A stretch of DNA of 42,178 bases from Bimuria novae-zelandiae CBS 107.79 (GCA_010015655.1 ML976824.1:1-42178), one strand, 5' to 3'; shown: positions 1-12,000, counted from the first letter of the stretch. Translations and numbers: made by a program. Notes: generated by a model from the sequence alone, not told the origin.

Positions 1-3
1 TGC

Positions 4-1218
4 TTATACCTAGGGCGGAGGCTTTTCCTAGGCGTCTTTATTTCCTGGGGGTAAATCCTCATCCGCGTTAACGTATTCTTAATTAAAGTCTAGTTTGGCT
101 CCGATTTCGCGTACGCGGGGCTAAGGGTAATTTTTAATAAAGTATCTTAACTTCCTATAATTATAGTAGGTTTTAGAATTTATCTATGTTATTAGAGATC
201 GCGATAGCGGGACAGTCCTATCTTAGGGCAGGTTTAGAGTTAACTCCTTAGTAGGCGTGTACTATGTTTTAGTTAAAATACTAAATAGAAGTCCCTCCTT
301 ATAGCTCTTCTAACGCAGAAAGCAATTTATACTATTTATAGAGTAGATAAGGGGTCTTGTAAGTGCACTCCGTGTTTCTAAATTAAAGGCTATTAGGTGG
401 GCTACTATTTTCTTAAAGGAGTTTCCCTATATGTGCTTAAAGCCTATGTTTAGAGTCCTTAAGGAGGCGGTTATCTTCTCCTATAAGTACATAAACTATT
501 CTTCCCTACGGACTTTACCTCGGATGGCTGCACTAAGGAACCTAGCCTTAAAGGTAAAGAAAGTTTCCTTAGAGGTTATTTCTAGGCGTTGGAACAAGGT
601 CTAATACTTAGCTTCTTTATTACTAGATAAGAAGAAGGATAATAGTAGTTTAATTATCTCTTTTGTATTCTTAAACCGTAACGCATCCGAAGTCGCTAGG
701 TACTAGGGTTCTAAATATTCGCGAGCGGTACCAGAAGTATATCCTTACACTAATGCCATGCGAGCGCGTTCACTTAGATAGTAATCTACATTTATCTCGA
801 AACAGTCCCTAATCAATACTTGCTATTAAGGAAAGGTAGGTTTTTCCTTATTAATTAGGGATTCTATTTTAGGAGTTTGCTTAGATAACTTTGCTATAAC
901 TATAGTAGGAGATTCGGACAGGTATTAGAATATTATTAGGGGTAATTTAATTATAGGCCAGGCTTAGTCTCTAGCTTAAGATTTTTTAGTTAATTACTCT
1001 AACTATGCTTATATCTGGCGCAACTAGTTCTAAAGAGCTATTACTAGGTTAGCTAACTAAACTAAATTAGCTCTAGGTCTAATAATAGGATTATTTAGAG
1101 CATTATCGCTTTCTTCGTCTTCTTCTTCGTTCTTTAAAGGTCTTAGGGGTGGCTAATAGTCTCCCTAAGTCCAACTCCAGGCCGGTTACCGTGCGTTTTT
1201 CGATGAGGCAGACATTAA
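4..1218 (-). pseudogene. gag of element A', RIP-degraded
   Basis: Reverse complement of the gag region of element A (35660-36905). The CCHC knuckle falls at about 127-168, with Cys and His codons altered as in A. Gag would form the capsid/nucleocapsid shell of the retrotransposon particle. Many in-frame TAA/TAG codons sit where CAA/CAG would be expected, so no Gag can be made from this copy. The N-terminal limit is uncertain. Confidence 0.7.
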
Positions 1219-1468
1219 CGTTTAATTCCAAGTCTATAGATTATTAGTAGTTACTACTTTTCTACCTTGGCGCAACTCTACGCGACTTTTCTAAAATTAA
1301 CCTAATTTATATATAATTAGGAGTTCCAAACCTAAAGGCTTCAGTTGGCAGGAGGTCTCTAGAATCCTGCCTATAGAGAAATTAGGGACGCGCTAATACG
1401 GGTCCGTTCCGTTCTTATAGTAATATTCTTTAAAGCCATCACCGGCGATAGCGACCTTTTCCCTATAA

Positions 1469-1902
1469 TATATTAGCGCAGGTTACTTAAAAGATTAATA
1501 TTAGTATATCTCTTAGTAGAGGCATATGGGAGTGCGTGTATAAGAAAGTAGCCTTAAATGTATTAAATGCCTATAGGCCTAGTATAAAAGGATAGGGAAA
1601 AGGTGCTAAACTATAAAGGCCTTAAGCTCCTCTAAATACACCTCTTCCTAGATAGCTCGCCAGCCGCTATCTACCCCAGGTTGATCGTCGGTCTGATAGA
1701 TCCGAAATAGGCCCGATACGGATCTGGGGTTCCCCATCGGTCTGGTAGATCTGAGGGACGTCCGATACGGATCCTTATCTCCTCGTTGGTTTGGTAGAAC
1801 CGAAAGGGATCCGATACGAATAAGTATTACTTTTCGGGCGATCTCGGCTCTCGTCCTGCTTGGCCAAGGATTCTCATGTCGTCGAGTGATTGTTCCTGTT
1901 AC
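1469..1902 (-). repeat. 5' LTR of element A' (434 bp)
   Basis: On the minus strand it begins TGTAACAGGAAC at 1902 and ends CGCTAATATA at 1469, where the less mutated copy at 42177 ends CGATACA. It aligns end to end with the LTRs at 35006-35440 and 41743-42177. It contains the same three degenerate ~38-bp direct repeats (core ATCCGTATCGG then a TCTACCAGACCGA-like block). Confidence 0.92.
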
Positions 1903-2661
1903 AATTATTACCTTATATTATATAATTTACTAGATTTAATAAAAAGTAACTAGATAATAGAGATATTACGCATATAGCAAATATTTATTTACGTTATTAG
2001 AACTATATAGAATAGGCCACGCTCTACATAATAATAATAGGCTAGTATTAGATAATTCTTAGATAGCCCTAGATATATAAGTATCGGATAAAGCTAGATT
2101 ATAATATAGAAGAGTTAAATTTTATAGCTAGACGCTGTTAGGACTATTGCCTATATAAGAATAGAATAGTTAGTAGCTATACTATAATAAGTAGTATAAA
2201 ATCGCATCCTAATGCTAAACTAGATTTTTAACCTATAATAATAATAACTAAACGTTAGCGACGTACTACTCTCTTACTTAAGTTAAAAGTATAATATAAT
2301 AGCTAGCGTAGAACACTTCGCCGCTAGGTAAAGCTTTTATAATTAATAAGATACTTGCAATAGATAAATCGCTTTAAAATAATAAACTAAAGAATAGTAT
2401 TCCTTACGCTATAGTACTAAAGCTTAATATATAAAAAATTAGAGTAGTTCTCTTAATTAGACTAGTGAAAAGCTAAGAATATAAGATTTTCGTAGTGTTA
2501 ATAGTAAATATCAATAAAGCTTTAGTAGAGAAGAAAGAAATTAACCTAGCTACTAAGGTACTGCCTAAGTATTATAACTTACTATATATGTTCTTACGTA
2601 AGGAGGTAGATTAATTTCCTAAGTATTAACTATATAACTTAAAGATTAAGCTTTAGGATAG
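1903..2661 (+). mobile_element. Element E, left fragment (linker and start of reverse transcriptase)
   Basis: Very AT-rich and heavily mutated. The last ~130 bases translate on the plus strand, allowing TAA/TAG for Gln, Trp or Arg, to the region just ahead of gypsy reverse transcriptase (LPKYYNLL, then a KKEADR-like and a YDLKI-like block). The reading resumes at 15862 after element B1. I cannot place a protease or gag motif in 1903-2520; that part is probably gag/protease linker. The left boundary is simply where the A' LTR ends. E is the oldest layer in the window because B1, B-outer and probably A' all sit inside it. Confidence 0.7.
2657..2661. repeat. Target-site duplication GATAG, left copy (B1)
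   Basis: GATAG directly precedes the LTR start at 2662 and recurs at 15857-15861 directly after the other LTR. This 5-bp duplication is typical of Ty3/gypsy integration and pairs the two LTRs as one element. Confidence 0.93.
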
Positions 2662-3093
2662 TGTTAAGATCCCAAAGAGATAGCTAATCCCTAAGGGGCT
2701 AAGGTTAGTTCTCGGGCAGGAGTACTAGTAGGACGGGAGAGGATTATAGTAATAACTTACGCTTATTACTAGGGCGTTAGTATTAAAGGTGTGTATAGCA
2801 TAATTAAATTAACAAGATTACTTATTTAGATCTAAACAATAGATTAATAAACAGGTTAAATATAATAATAGAAGACTACTATTACGTCTCTATATATATA
2901 ACTAGTCCTATAAGTCCTAAGTGTCCTAAGAGTCCTAAAGTCCCATGTGCTAAAATACTTCTAAGACGCCTAATATTTCTAGGACGCGTAACTTAGTTAC
3001 GTAATTTATAACTAAGTAAGGAATCTTAGCTAATTATATAGATAAGTATCTATGCCTTGCCTTGCGTTATATTAGGTTTAATAGATTCTAATA
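2662..3093 (-). repeat. 3' LTR of element B1
   Basis: 432 bp. Starts TGTTAAGATCCC and ends GATTCTAATA, where less mutated copies end GATCCTAACA. The left ~205 bp (R-U5) match all other B LTRs. The right ~225 bp (U3) match only the B1 5' LTR at 15425-15856. U3 carries a run of GTCCTAA-like repeats near 2905-2945. Confidence 0.93.
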
Positions 3094-3109
3094 TTAGCTC
3101 CCCTCTCTA
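3094..3109 (-). promoter_or_regulatory. Polypurine tract of B1
   Basis: Reads TAGAGAGGGGAGCTAA on the minus strand, immediately before the 3' LTR. This is the expected plus-strand primer site for reverse transcription. Equivalent purine runs lie at the same place in B-outer and B-inner. Confidence 0.8.
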
Positions 3110-3194
3110 GACTTAATATCCTTAGAAGTTAACTATCTATAAAGCCGCTTTTTTAATCTACCTAATATTATTATTCGTAAGCTAATTATCTTAA

Positions 3195-3731
3195 GCGAAG
3201 TTACGTATTTACTATAGTTACTTATATATACTACGCTACTGTAAAAAGTAATTACCTTTCTAGCTATTATCGCTACACTTAAAGTGTACTAACTATGTTT
3301 AGTATAGTAATTAGAAATATGAGCCGGAGGATATCCCTTTACTAGATTACTTAAAAATAGATACTAAGTTAGAAAGATTAGAAAAATTAGAGGCTAAGGA
3401 GGAAGTAAAACTTTAAGTAGAAGAAGAGCTTGCTTACGCAGCGCTCCTGCGTGCTTGTCTGGCACGAGAGAAGATAGCGCGGTTACGCGATTAGCGTAAA
3501 AAACTACGTTAAAAAGAATAAGAGTTATTTAATTATGGCGTATTTACTATAGATAAGTTAGAGGCCCTAGAGGCCTATAAGAAACTAGCTTAAGTAGTAG
3601 TGTTAGTTAATCTAGACGCGGCTCTTAGTGCTAAAGTAGTAGACTAGTCTTTTATTTAGTTAAAGTCTTCTTTATCTACCGCGTAGTATTTTCCTTTAGC
3701 ATTATCGTGGCGTAAGACTTATTTCCTTTAA
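3195..3731 (+). pseudogene. Antisense accessory gene of B1: Cys-array plus coiled-coil protein
   Basis: One plus-strand frame runs from just inside the 3' LTR to a TAA at 3729, towards the end of pol, which is on the other strand. Its only interruptions are TAA/TAG. The N-terminal part shows Y/C positions spaced x2, x6, then x14, x2, x7 (first at about 3210); the Tyr codons are TAC/TAT as expected from RIP-altered TGC/TGT, and two Cys survive. This resembles the fungal Zn2Cys6 cluster, CX2CX6CX(n)CX2CX6-8C. A long charged stretch follows, rich in Lys, Glu and Leu (LERLEKLEAKEE is legible), consistent with a coiled coil. Roughly 175 codons. The likely role is nucleic-acid binding or regulation, which is inference. 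The C-terminal ~35 residues resemble those of the B-outer copy; the rest does not. The start codon is not clear. Confidence 0.68.
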
Positions 3732-3734
3732 AGC

Positions 3735-6700
3735 TTTTTCTTATTACTTTAGTATAGTAGTAGTAATTATAGATCTCATTTCGCGCTCTTTTTAAGAGTT
3801 GCTAGTAATTTTTATAAAGTTTAGATTTAGGTTTCTATATATTTTTTAAGTGTAGGTAACCTTTCTACTTAACTAACTATTCTTATAAGAACTTATTGTT
3901 TTAGAAATCTTCTTATCCTACTTCCCTATATTTTAGAAGTATTTTAACTTCGAATTTATTTTCTTTCTTTAGCTAGTAATAAAAGGTTATTTTAACTAGT
4001 GTTTTAAGGTCTGCAGGTTTAAGTTAGTTTATATAAAATACTAAGTGTACTTTTGCGTCTAGTAATAGTTCTAATTAGTAGTTAATTAGTAATATTTATT
4101 TAATAATAAAAAATAGCCTAACCTTAATATAATCTAGTTTTTTGTGCTTTTTTTTCTAGGTTTAAAGATTTTTTGTAAGCAGATATGCTTTATCCCCCTT
4201 CTTTAGCTAAGGTGCTGTTTTTCTTTTTTAGTTTGTATAGGAAATACTTTACTGCTAAGCTTTTTTAAGATTTTCTTAGAGTCGTGTATGTACTTCTTTT
4301 ATCTTCTTAGCCGTGTTAATAGCTTCTTCTGCTCTAATAGTAGTGGGAAATATTTAATTAAAGAGATGTAAGTGTCTTTTATGGTTTGCATAGAATAGTG
4401 TAAATCCTGTTACTACGGATATCTTGTTATTGTATACTAGTTATGCTGTTAGTAATAAGGAAATCTAGTTATTCTTCTAATTATTATAGTAAATGCATAG
4501 GTACGTTTCTATTATTTAGTTCGTACGTTCTGTTTGTCTGTCTGTTTATAGGTAATAAGCTATTAATAGCTTTTGTTTTATTCTAATAAGTGCCGTAAGT
4601 ATTATTTAGTAGTTTAAAGTAAAGAGTTTGTCTCTATTACTAATAATTATTTTAGGAATGCCGTAATGTCGTATAAGTTAATCTAGAATAAGGAACGCTA
4701 GTTCCGTTGCTATTATTATCTTTTTATATAGTAGTAGTTCTACGTATTTGGTAAATCTGCATATAATTACTAGTATTACGTCGTAACTTACTCTATTTGT
4801 AGGGTCCTTCGACTTTAGTAGTCCTGTGACAAAGTCTATTGCAATGTCTTCCCATAGTATTATAGGTATCTGGATGGCTTGCATCTCTCCGTACTTAAGA
4901 TGTATTACATATTTATTACGCTGGCATTCTACGCATTTGCGTATGTAGGTTACTACTACTTCCTTAATTCCTTTAAAGCTATAGTTCCTTTAGATTAGTT
5001 TTATTATCTTTCTAATTCTAGGGTGTCTATATATAAGGTCGTTATAGTATTATTATATAACCTCTATCTGCTGCTCCTTAGGTACTTCTCGTGTAAGTAC
5101 AAGAAGTTAATTAAGTTCTACTATTAGTTCTAAAGAACTATTAGGATTTTATTTTAGTATTATAGAGTAGGTTTTAACCTTCTTTTTGTTATTATTTATT
5201 TTACTAAGAGCGTCTACTCGTCCGTTTTCTTTATCTAGGGTATATATAATTTTAAATTTATATTATCCTAGTGTTTCTTACTATCTTACTTATTATTAAG
5301 TTAGCTCTTTCGTGGTTGTAAAGCGTGTGAGATTCTTATAGTCTATAAAAATTATAAGTTTTAAGTAACTATATATATAGATCCTCTAGTATTTAATAGC
5401 CTTTATAATTATAAGTAGCTCTTTATTATATACCTTGTACTATAATTCTTCTAGTGTAAACTTGTGTGCGTAGTATATAACTAGGTACTATTTACTATTC
5501 TTTTCTTAATTCGCGTATACTCTAACCGCCAAGTCGCTTACGTTTGTTTTAATACGTAAGGGTTTACTATCTTAGAAGTATATAAAGACTAGTAGCGTAA
5601 TACATGCTTTTCGTAGTGTTTAGAATACTTATTTGCATTCTTTTATTTAATTAAAAAGTTTATCTTTCTTTATAAGGTTCGTGAGTAGTAGTGTAATCTT
5701 AGAGTAGTTTATAATAAATTATCTATTAAATTTAATAAATTTAAGGAAGGCTTATATTTCCTTTAGGTTAATAAGTAATTTTTACTTCTTTACTTCCTTA
5801 ATCTTTAAAGGGCTTACTTAAATACTTTTAGTATTAATAACGTGTCCTAGAAACTCTAATTCTATAACATAGAATTTGTATTTCTTAAATTTTAATTAGA
5901 GGTTGGCGCTATCTAGTACTTATAGTACTATTTATACATGCTATACATGATCCTTCTCTTGCTTAGAGAATACTAGGATATTATTAAAGTAGATAACTAT
6001 AAATATATCGAGGTAGTTTTGTAGTTTAGTATTAATTATTACTTAAAATGTTGCTAGTGCATTAGTGAGTCTAAAGGGTATAACTTAGTACTCGAATAGT
6101 CTATATCTAGTTTAAAAGGCTATTTTCCACTTATCACCTGCTGCTATTCTTATAAGGTGGTATTTATCTTATAGGTCGAATTGTGTAAATATCTTGGCTC
6201 GTCCTAGCCTGTCTCGAGACTCTTATATACTTAGTAGTAGGTATCTATTCTTAATTATTATATTATTTAGCCTTCTATAGTTAATGCATGGACGTTATAT
6301 TCTATTTTTTTAATAATAAATATTAAGAGTAATACTACTAGCGATTCTAATTTACGTATCTATTATCTTTTAAGGGCTTTCTTTAGGAATTTGCGTGTCT
6401 ATTAGAGTTCTTTTTCGCTCTATCCGTATAGTAGTCTAAAGGGTGGCGTTGTTTCCTGTTTAAGAATAATATAATAATCTTAGTGTATATATTTAGGAAG
6501 GGCGTTTGCTCCTTTCTCTTCCTAAAATAAATAACTCTATTCTTTATATTTATTAGGGATATTAAGAGGTGTGCTATTCTCTTTATACTTGTGCTTTATA
6601 ACCTAGTAGTTTCTGCTAGCGTTTGCTAAGTTAGTTTCGTGTTTATTAACTTCTAGTTACGAGACTATATTATTAATAGCTTTCTTATCTACTATTATGC

Positions 6701-7100
6701 TCTATTAATGCGTAGGCTTTACTTATAATATATAATTATAGCGCTTAAAGGATAGCTCTTTCTGTTCTTAGTTAATTATAGGATTATGCTTCATTAACTA
6801 AGGTAATTCTAAAATTACGTTGTAATTAGCTTCCTTAATAACGTTAAGGGTAATTAATTCCTAGTGTCTATAGATCGTAAGGGTAGTCTTAACCTTATAC
6901 TCGATTATTGCCTTACTAGGTATTAATTATCTATTCGCGATATAGATAGCGTAGGGTATAGCCTTTTTGCGTTTATAAAGTCCTACTCTATTAAGTGCTT
7001 TTTTTAATATATAACTTTCCTGTGCTCCTAAGTCTAGCATAGCTTTTATTTATATTTTTTAAGCTATACCAGTAGCTTAATTAATACTTAACTATTAGTA
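3735..7100 (-). pseudogene. pol of element B1 (protease, RT, RNase H, integrase, chromodomain)
   Basis: Minus-strand translation, reading through TAA/TAG, gives in order: protease near 7040 (MLDLGAQES, the active-site D-S-G changed to D-L-G); reverse transcriptase with its catalytic box near 5975-6020 reading YFNN; RNase H; integrase with the HHCC finger near 5000-5100 and the core at 4678-4884 (WEDIAIDFVTG, then RFTKY); a chromodomain near 3800-4000. It would copy and integrate the element. RIP has changed catalytic Asp to Asn and added many stops, and frame changes between protease and RT show small indels. Its 3' end converges on the opposite-strand gene. Confidence 0.85.
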
Positions 7101-8478
7101 GCATTTATCTCCTTAAAGGCGTTTTCCCGCCTAAGCTTAGGTCTAAAAAAGATATTTTCTTTTTAGCTAGCTTTATAGGTTTAAGGTGTCCTTCCTTCTT
7201 CTTCTCCTAAGGCTACTATTAAGCTTCTTTTAGGAGAGCTTTACTATCTTCTTCCTTTATTACTATTTTAATCCTAAGGGTCGTGGTCCCTTTTAGTATA
7301 TATTTAAACCTATACTTTTTCTTTTGCTCCTTATGTTCCTTATAGTTAGGGTATAAGCACGTTTACTATATATTTAACACGCATTTTTTATTAACTAGTA
7401 GTAATAGTACTTAGTTTAGTACCTAGTTAAGGTATAGAAAGTATCGTGTTTCGCGTTTATCTTAAAAGTAAACGTTATAACGGGCGATAGGGTAGTTAAA
7501 CCACTCCTATCTGTATTATTAGTATATTTAGAAAAAGTAGCTATATTCCTTAGCTTAGTAATAAAAGGTATATTAATCTTCTCCGCAAAAGGTCTATTAT
7601 ATAGTCTTATATATAGGGTTATAGTAGTCTAGGTCGTACTATAGTTCGTAGTTTAAGTTTTTATTTAGGTACTTCTTCTTAGGGTCTTTATAGGCGTAGT
7701 AATAGTCTACTATTTTACGTGCTACTCTACTAACTAGATTAATTTAATAAGCGTGGTAAAATATAGCTACGTAGTTTTATTATTTTATTATTATAAACCT
7801 AAAGTCTCCTTCCCTTAGTTAGTGTTTTTTTAAGAAGTTAAAAATATTTATTATCTTATTAGCAATAGGTTTGCTCTAGCTAGGGTAAAGTATAAGAGAT
7901 TAAAGTATTAACTTCCCCTCTTTTTCCTCTAAACCTTTGTATGCATTCTCGTAGAGTTATAAGTTAGGTAACTTTATTTACTTTAATTCTTTATTATAGA
8001 TATTAACTTATTTAATAGCGTTTATAACTTATTATTCTTCGTTAGCTATTTCTTCCTTATTAATAATTAGTACGTTTAACTGCCTAATAATCTTATTCTT
8101 AGATCTGTAGTTCCTGGCTATATACCCTGGTTTGCTATATATAAAGTATTTACGCGTCTCGGTCCCCTATCGCCAGGTTCTATCTAAGAGGCGTTAGTTA
8201 GGCTTTTAGAAGTCTATAGCCTTTCCTGTTCCCTTTTTTAGGTTATTAAACTAGATATCTTTTATAGGTTAGGGCCTATAATAGTTACGTTACTAGCGTT
8301 AAGGTGCTTTTAGTAGCGTCTTATAAACTATAGGCGCCTATTATTTAAAACTAGCGTTTTTTAGGTTCCTACAGAATTCTTTTTATAAGGCAAACTATTT
8401 CCTATTAATACGGATAGTCTCTTCGTATAATTCTTCTAAGGTCTCTATCTTTACGCTACTACGTAGGAGTTCTTCGCG
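7101..8478 (-). pseudogene. gag of element B1, C-terminal part with zinc knuckle
   Basis: This is the portion of gag left of element D; the N-terminal part lies at 14879-15377. A CCHC knuckle is legible at about 8107-8148 as YFIYSKPGYIARNY: all three Cys and the His read Tyr, as expected after RIP of TGT/TGC and CAT/CAC. The homologous knuckle in B-inner retains several of them. Between knuckle and protease is a Lys/Glu-rich linker. At 8479-8483 the gene is broken by insertion of D. Confidence 0.78.
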
Positions 8479-8483
8479 CACAT
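8479..8483. repeat. Target-site duplication CACAT, left copy (D)
   Basis: CACAT precedes the D LTR at 8484 and recurs at 14874-14878. Joining the flanks restores continuity with the uninterrupted B-inner gag (compare 27640-27665). Confidence 0.93.
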
Positions 8484-8730
8484 TGTGAGAACGAGCGCGG
8501 GCTCCTGCATCGAAAGAGTAGATGAGGTAAGTTGGCTCTATTTCAGCTACACTAAGATGAGGAGACTGTAGGTACACAGGGCTCGCGCGCTTTTGTGCGC
8601 GGCCGTCGGCGCGGAACAACTGTCCATCTGCAGCAGCTGCGCTGGTGGAGCGAGCAGCTGCACCAGAGCGTACGGCAGTTGCGCCTCGTACGCGAGGTCA
8701 TGTGACCTGCTGGCATGTCAGGCCGTCACA
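8484..8730 (-). repeat. 3' LTR of element D (247 bp)
   Basis: On the minus strand it runs from TGTGACGGCCTG to GTTCTCACA. It matches 14622-14873 with about ten transitions of RIP type (the right copy being the more mutated) and one ~5-bp length difference near the element's U5 end. GC-rich and close to the unmutated state. Confidence 0.93.
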
Positions 8731-8745
8731 TCACCCCCCTCTAAG
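8731..8745 (-). promoter_or_regulatory. Polypurine tract of D
   Basis: Minus strand CTTAGAGGGGGGTGA abuts the 3' LTR start TGTGACGG. It primes plus-strand DNA synthesis. Confidence 0.82.
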
Positions 8746-8774
8746 GTGGGCTCAGTCCCCTGAGCCCGTCGTGT

Positions 8775-9059
8775 TTACCTCCTTCGTGCCTTGCCTTGTG
8801 CTAGCTTTCCCGCAGCTTTATCATCCTCGTCTGTTGTCTCTAGATGCTCTCCGGCCTCGTACGCCTGCAGCCAGATATCCAGTCGCAGCGGCAGGCCAGG
8901 TTTCTCTGGGTAAGATTGGTGATAGTCTCTAACCTTGTAAGGCGCTCCGACGAAGCCTCGGGCGTTATACCATGTAGGGTCAGGGTCGTAGGCAGCCCAG
9001 GAAACCTTATATTGCAGGCGTCCGCGATAGATACGGCTGTTAAGAATCTTTTTTACTAG
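8775..9059 (-). pseudogene. Chromodomain-type C-terminus of D pol, not RIP-mutated
   Basis: Open on the minus strand from about 9050 to a TAA at 8775-8777, with no internal stop. It reads SRIYRGRLQYKVSWAAYDPD then TWYNARGF, which fits the aromatic-cage region of integrase chromodomains, followed by an ~45-residue acidic/basic tail. In chromoviruses this domain tethers integrase to histone marks and guides integration into heterochromatin. The C-terminal blocks (W-Y-x-A, then a G-A-P-x-K-x-R-x-(Y/F)-H segment) resemble element A's chromodomain at 40600-40740, so A and D may share a pol lineage. Immediately upstream (above 9060) heavy RIP begins abruptly. Confidence 0.83.
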
Positions 9060-12000
9060 CTACTTAGGGTTACTATTAACTTTAACTAGTTTCTCCTTAG
9101 GTTCGATCTATCCTAGCAAAGAATCTATAGCTACCTTATATAGGCAGTCTACGTGAAAGACGTTATATATATGCATATATAGCAGAAGCTTAACTTAGTA
9201 GGAGTAACCTTTTATAGTAATAATTAAATAGGGCCTGTATATCTGCTAATTAAGCTTTTAGCTAGGGTAACTAGTAGTAAAGCCTCTAGGCGTAATATAG
9301 ACTTAATTACTTATAGCAAAGTTAAGCTTATGTTACTTTTTATTTACTTAACATACTTACTACTTTTAGGCCTAAGTAATTTCTCTTTAAGCTATCTCTG
9401 TAGCTAGCTTTACTACGTTATATTAAACTTTTACGTAGTTCTACGCTTCCTCTTAAGACGTTTACTTATAAGTAGGCTAATGTCTAAACTCGATCTCGTA
9501 CGGCGAGAGGCATATAGTCTTATAAGGCAGTATTGCTTATGCCCAGTCCATGCAGGGTAGCAGGTTAGACTAGTTATTTTAATAATAGTTAATAAAAGGG
9601 CGGAGGCGTTAGTTAAGATACTAGTTTATAATCTCCGTATTATTATTAGTTTAAGGATAATAGGCTATTACGAGCTTTTACTTAATACTTATAAGTTAGT
9701 ATAGCTCGCTTATAAATATAGAGATAAACTAAGGACCTTAATTAAAAATAATAGACTTTAGTAGGCCGTACACGCACCAGATATAGCGATAGTACATGTC
9801 TATAGCCTATTCTGCCATAGTTATCTTATAGTAGGGTAATAAGAAGCAGTGCTTGCTTAGGCAATTAACTATAATAAAGGCGTTATTATACCCTTTCTTA
9901 TTAGGTAAGAATAAGTTAAAGTCTATTAAAACGTCTTATTATGCTCGCTCTAGTATTAATAGTGGTTTAAGTAGCCCTAGGGTGCGATTACGAGGTATAT
10001 AGCTCTATTAGCAAGCCTTATAGGTGGCGATATAGGTATCTATATCCTTTATTATATTTAGCTAGTAGTACTAATCTTTAAGTAGTTTAGTAGTCTTACG
10101 TTTTCCTAGGTAAGCGGTGATCTGCGTAGCATAAATAGCTTAAATTAGGTAGGTGCGTAAGAAGTGGACTGCTAGGACGACTAGTTAGCCCTAGTATAGG
10201 AGTAGACCTTAATTATTTAGCTTTTATAATGCTTAGGGGTCTATCTAAGCTCTCTTTTATAGCTTCTATAGGCTATAATAGTTTTAGTTTACTTTAATTA
10301 CTTAATTAACGAGGGCATGCGGATCCTCTAGAAAAAAAGAGGCTATAAAGGTATTAAAGACTATAATCTTAAGTTTCTGCTATAGTCTTTAAGCGGCGAG
10401 GTTAGTAAGATAATTTATTATTATTTAAATAGTATTAATATCTAACTACTTAGCTTGCAGGAAAGCTTTTATCTAAGCGACTTTATTTTTATCCTTTTAG
10501 GTTTATAGTTCCTCTTGCTTACGTAATAGCGCGTTAGCTATTACGTTAGTAGTGCTTAGTTAATAAGTAAGCTTAAGGTTAAAGTCTACTACTATTATAG
10601 CCTAGTATATCTATTATAGAGTAAGCTCTTGCTTAGTTAAAAAGTACTTAAGCGCTTAATAGTTAGTAATAGTAGTAAATAGCTTAGTAGTCTATAGGCT
10701 AATAAGGTAAGATCTTTACTCCTTAAGACTATAGATTATAGTAAGTATTTCTTTATTATAAATATTATAGTTTATCTATAGGTCGCTTATAGTCTTAGAG
10801 TAGAAAGTAATAAGTCGCTAAAGACTATTATCTTATAGTTAAGAGAGTACGCTAGCTATAACTCTATTACTAATATTAGTCTTTATACGCGTTATGCGAT
10901 AGGGCGAGTAGTAGGTAAGGATATTATTTAATAGCACGAGATCTTTAGCTTACTAGAAGGTTACGAGCTCGCGCTTACTAAAAGCATGCTAGGCGCCTTT
11001 CTTAAGTAGCTTTATAAGTAGCTAGATAATGCGCTTATAGTCCTTAAGGAAGGTTCTATAGAAGTTATAAAAGCCTAAAAATAACTATACGCCTTTAACT
11101 AAGGTAGGTACCAATTAGTCCTATATAGTAGTAACCTTCTTTAGATTCTTCTAAATGCCTTAAGTGCTAATAATTAGGCTAAAGAACTTTATTTTTATTA
11201 CTATAAACTTGCTTTTTTTAATATCTACTTATAGGCTAGCGTTGCGTAGTTACTTAAGTACCTAAGTAACATACTCTTCGTGCTATAGCGGGTCTTTTAA
11301 GTAAATAAGGATATTATCTAAGTAGGCTATACAAAAGTCGTTAAGTAGTCCCTATAGTACTTTATTAATATATTATTAGAAGGTTGCAGGGCCGTTATAA
11401 AGGCTAAATAAAAGTACGCGATACTTATAGTTACTATAACGTATATAAAAGGTAGTTAGTTCTTTAGCGTTCTTATTAAGTTGGATGCAATAAAAGGCTT
11501 ATTATATATTTAGCTTTACAAATACCTTAGTAAGCGCAAGCCGCGTAAGAGTCTCTTAAATAAGTAAGATAGAATAAATATCTTTCTTTGTAATAGTATT
11601 AAGCTTATAGTAGTTAATATAGAACTACTACCCTCCTTTAGACTTCTTAGTAAATAGTACTAGTGAGGCGTATAGCGCGTTACTATAAGTAATAAAGCTA
11701 CGTTAGAGGTAGTTGTTTAGGTAGTCCTAAACAAGTTATAACTACTCTAAAGATATACTATATAGTGGGCTTAACGTTAGCGTGTTATCTATAGTTAGCT
11801 TAATATTGTAATTAACGTTATTATAGTATAGAAATAGGATATTTAAGTCCTTCTTTAAGAAGTAGGCAAGAGTTACACTAGCGTAACCTAGGCGTAGTAG
11901 CTTTTTTATAAGGAGCTGGTAAAGTTCCTCTTTTAGATTTAGTAGATCTGTCTAGCCTAGCTCCTTCTTATAGTCCTATATTAGCTTTTCTACCTTATAA

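Larger units (their letters stand above)
1..1902 (-). mobile_element. Family A Ty3/gypsy element A', 5' end only (LTR plus gag), cut by window edge
   Basis: The whole stretch is the reverse complement of 35006-36908 (1902 versus 1903 bases), the 5' LTR and gag of element A. The element therefore starts at 1902 and runs leftwards out of the window. Differences from the other copy are mostly C/T and G/A transitions of RIP type. It is the left arm of a pair of divergently oriented family A copies that bracket 33 kb of other elements. Only the side from 1903 is visible, so a target-site duplication cannot be checked. Confidence 0.93.

Noticed and set aside
2905..2950. Short repeats as a CRISPR array or microsatellite
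   Set aside because: Units are 8-10 bp, degenerate, without spacers, and confined to the U3 of an LTR; the host is eukaryotic.
8645..9059. Plus-strand open frames of 71-95 codons in the GC-rich tract
   Set aside because: They are the antisense of the clean chromodomain and 3' LTR of element D, with no coding features of their own.
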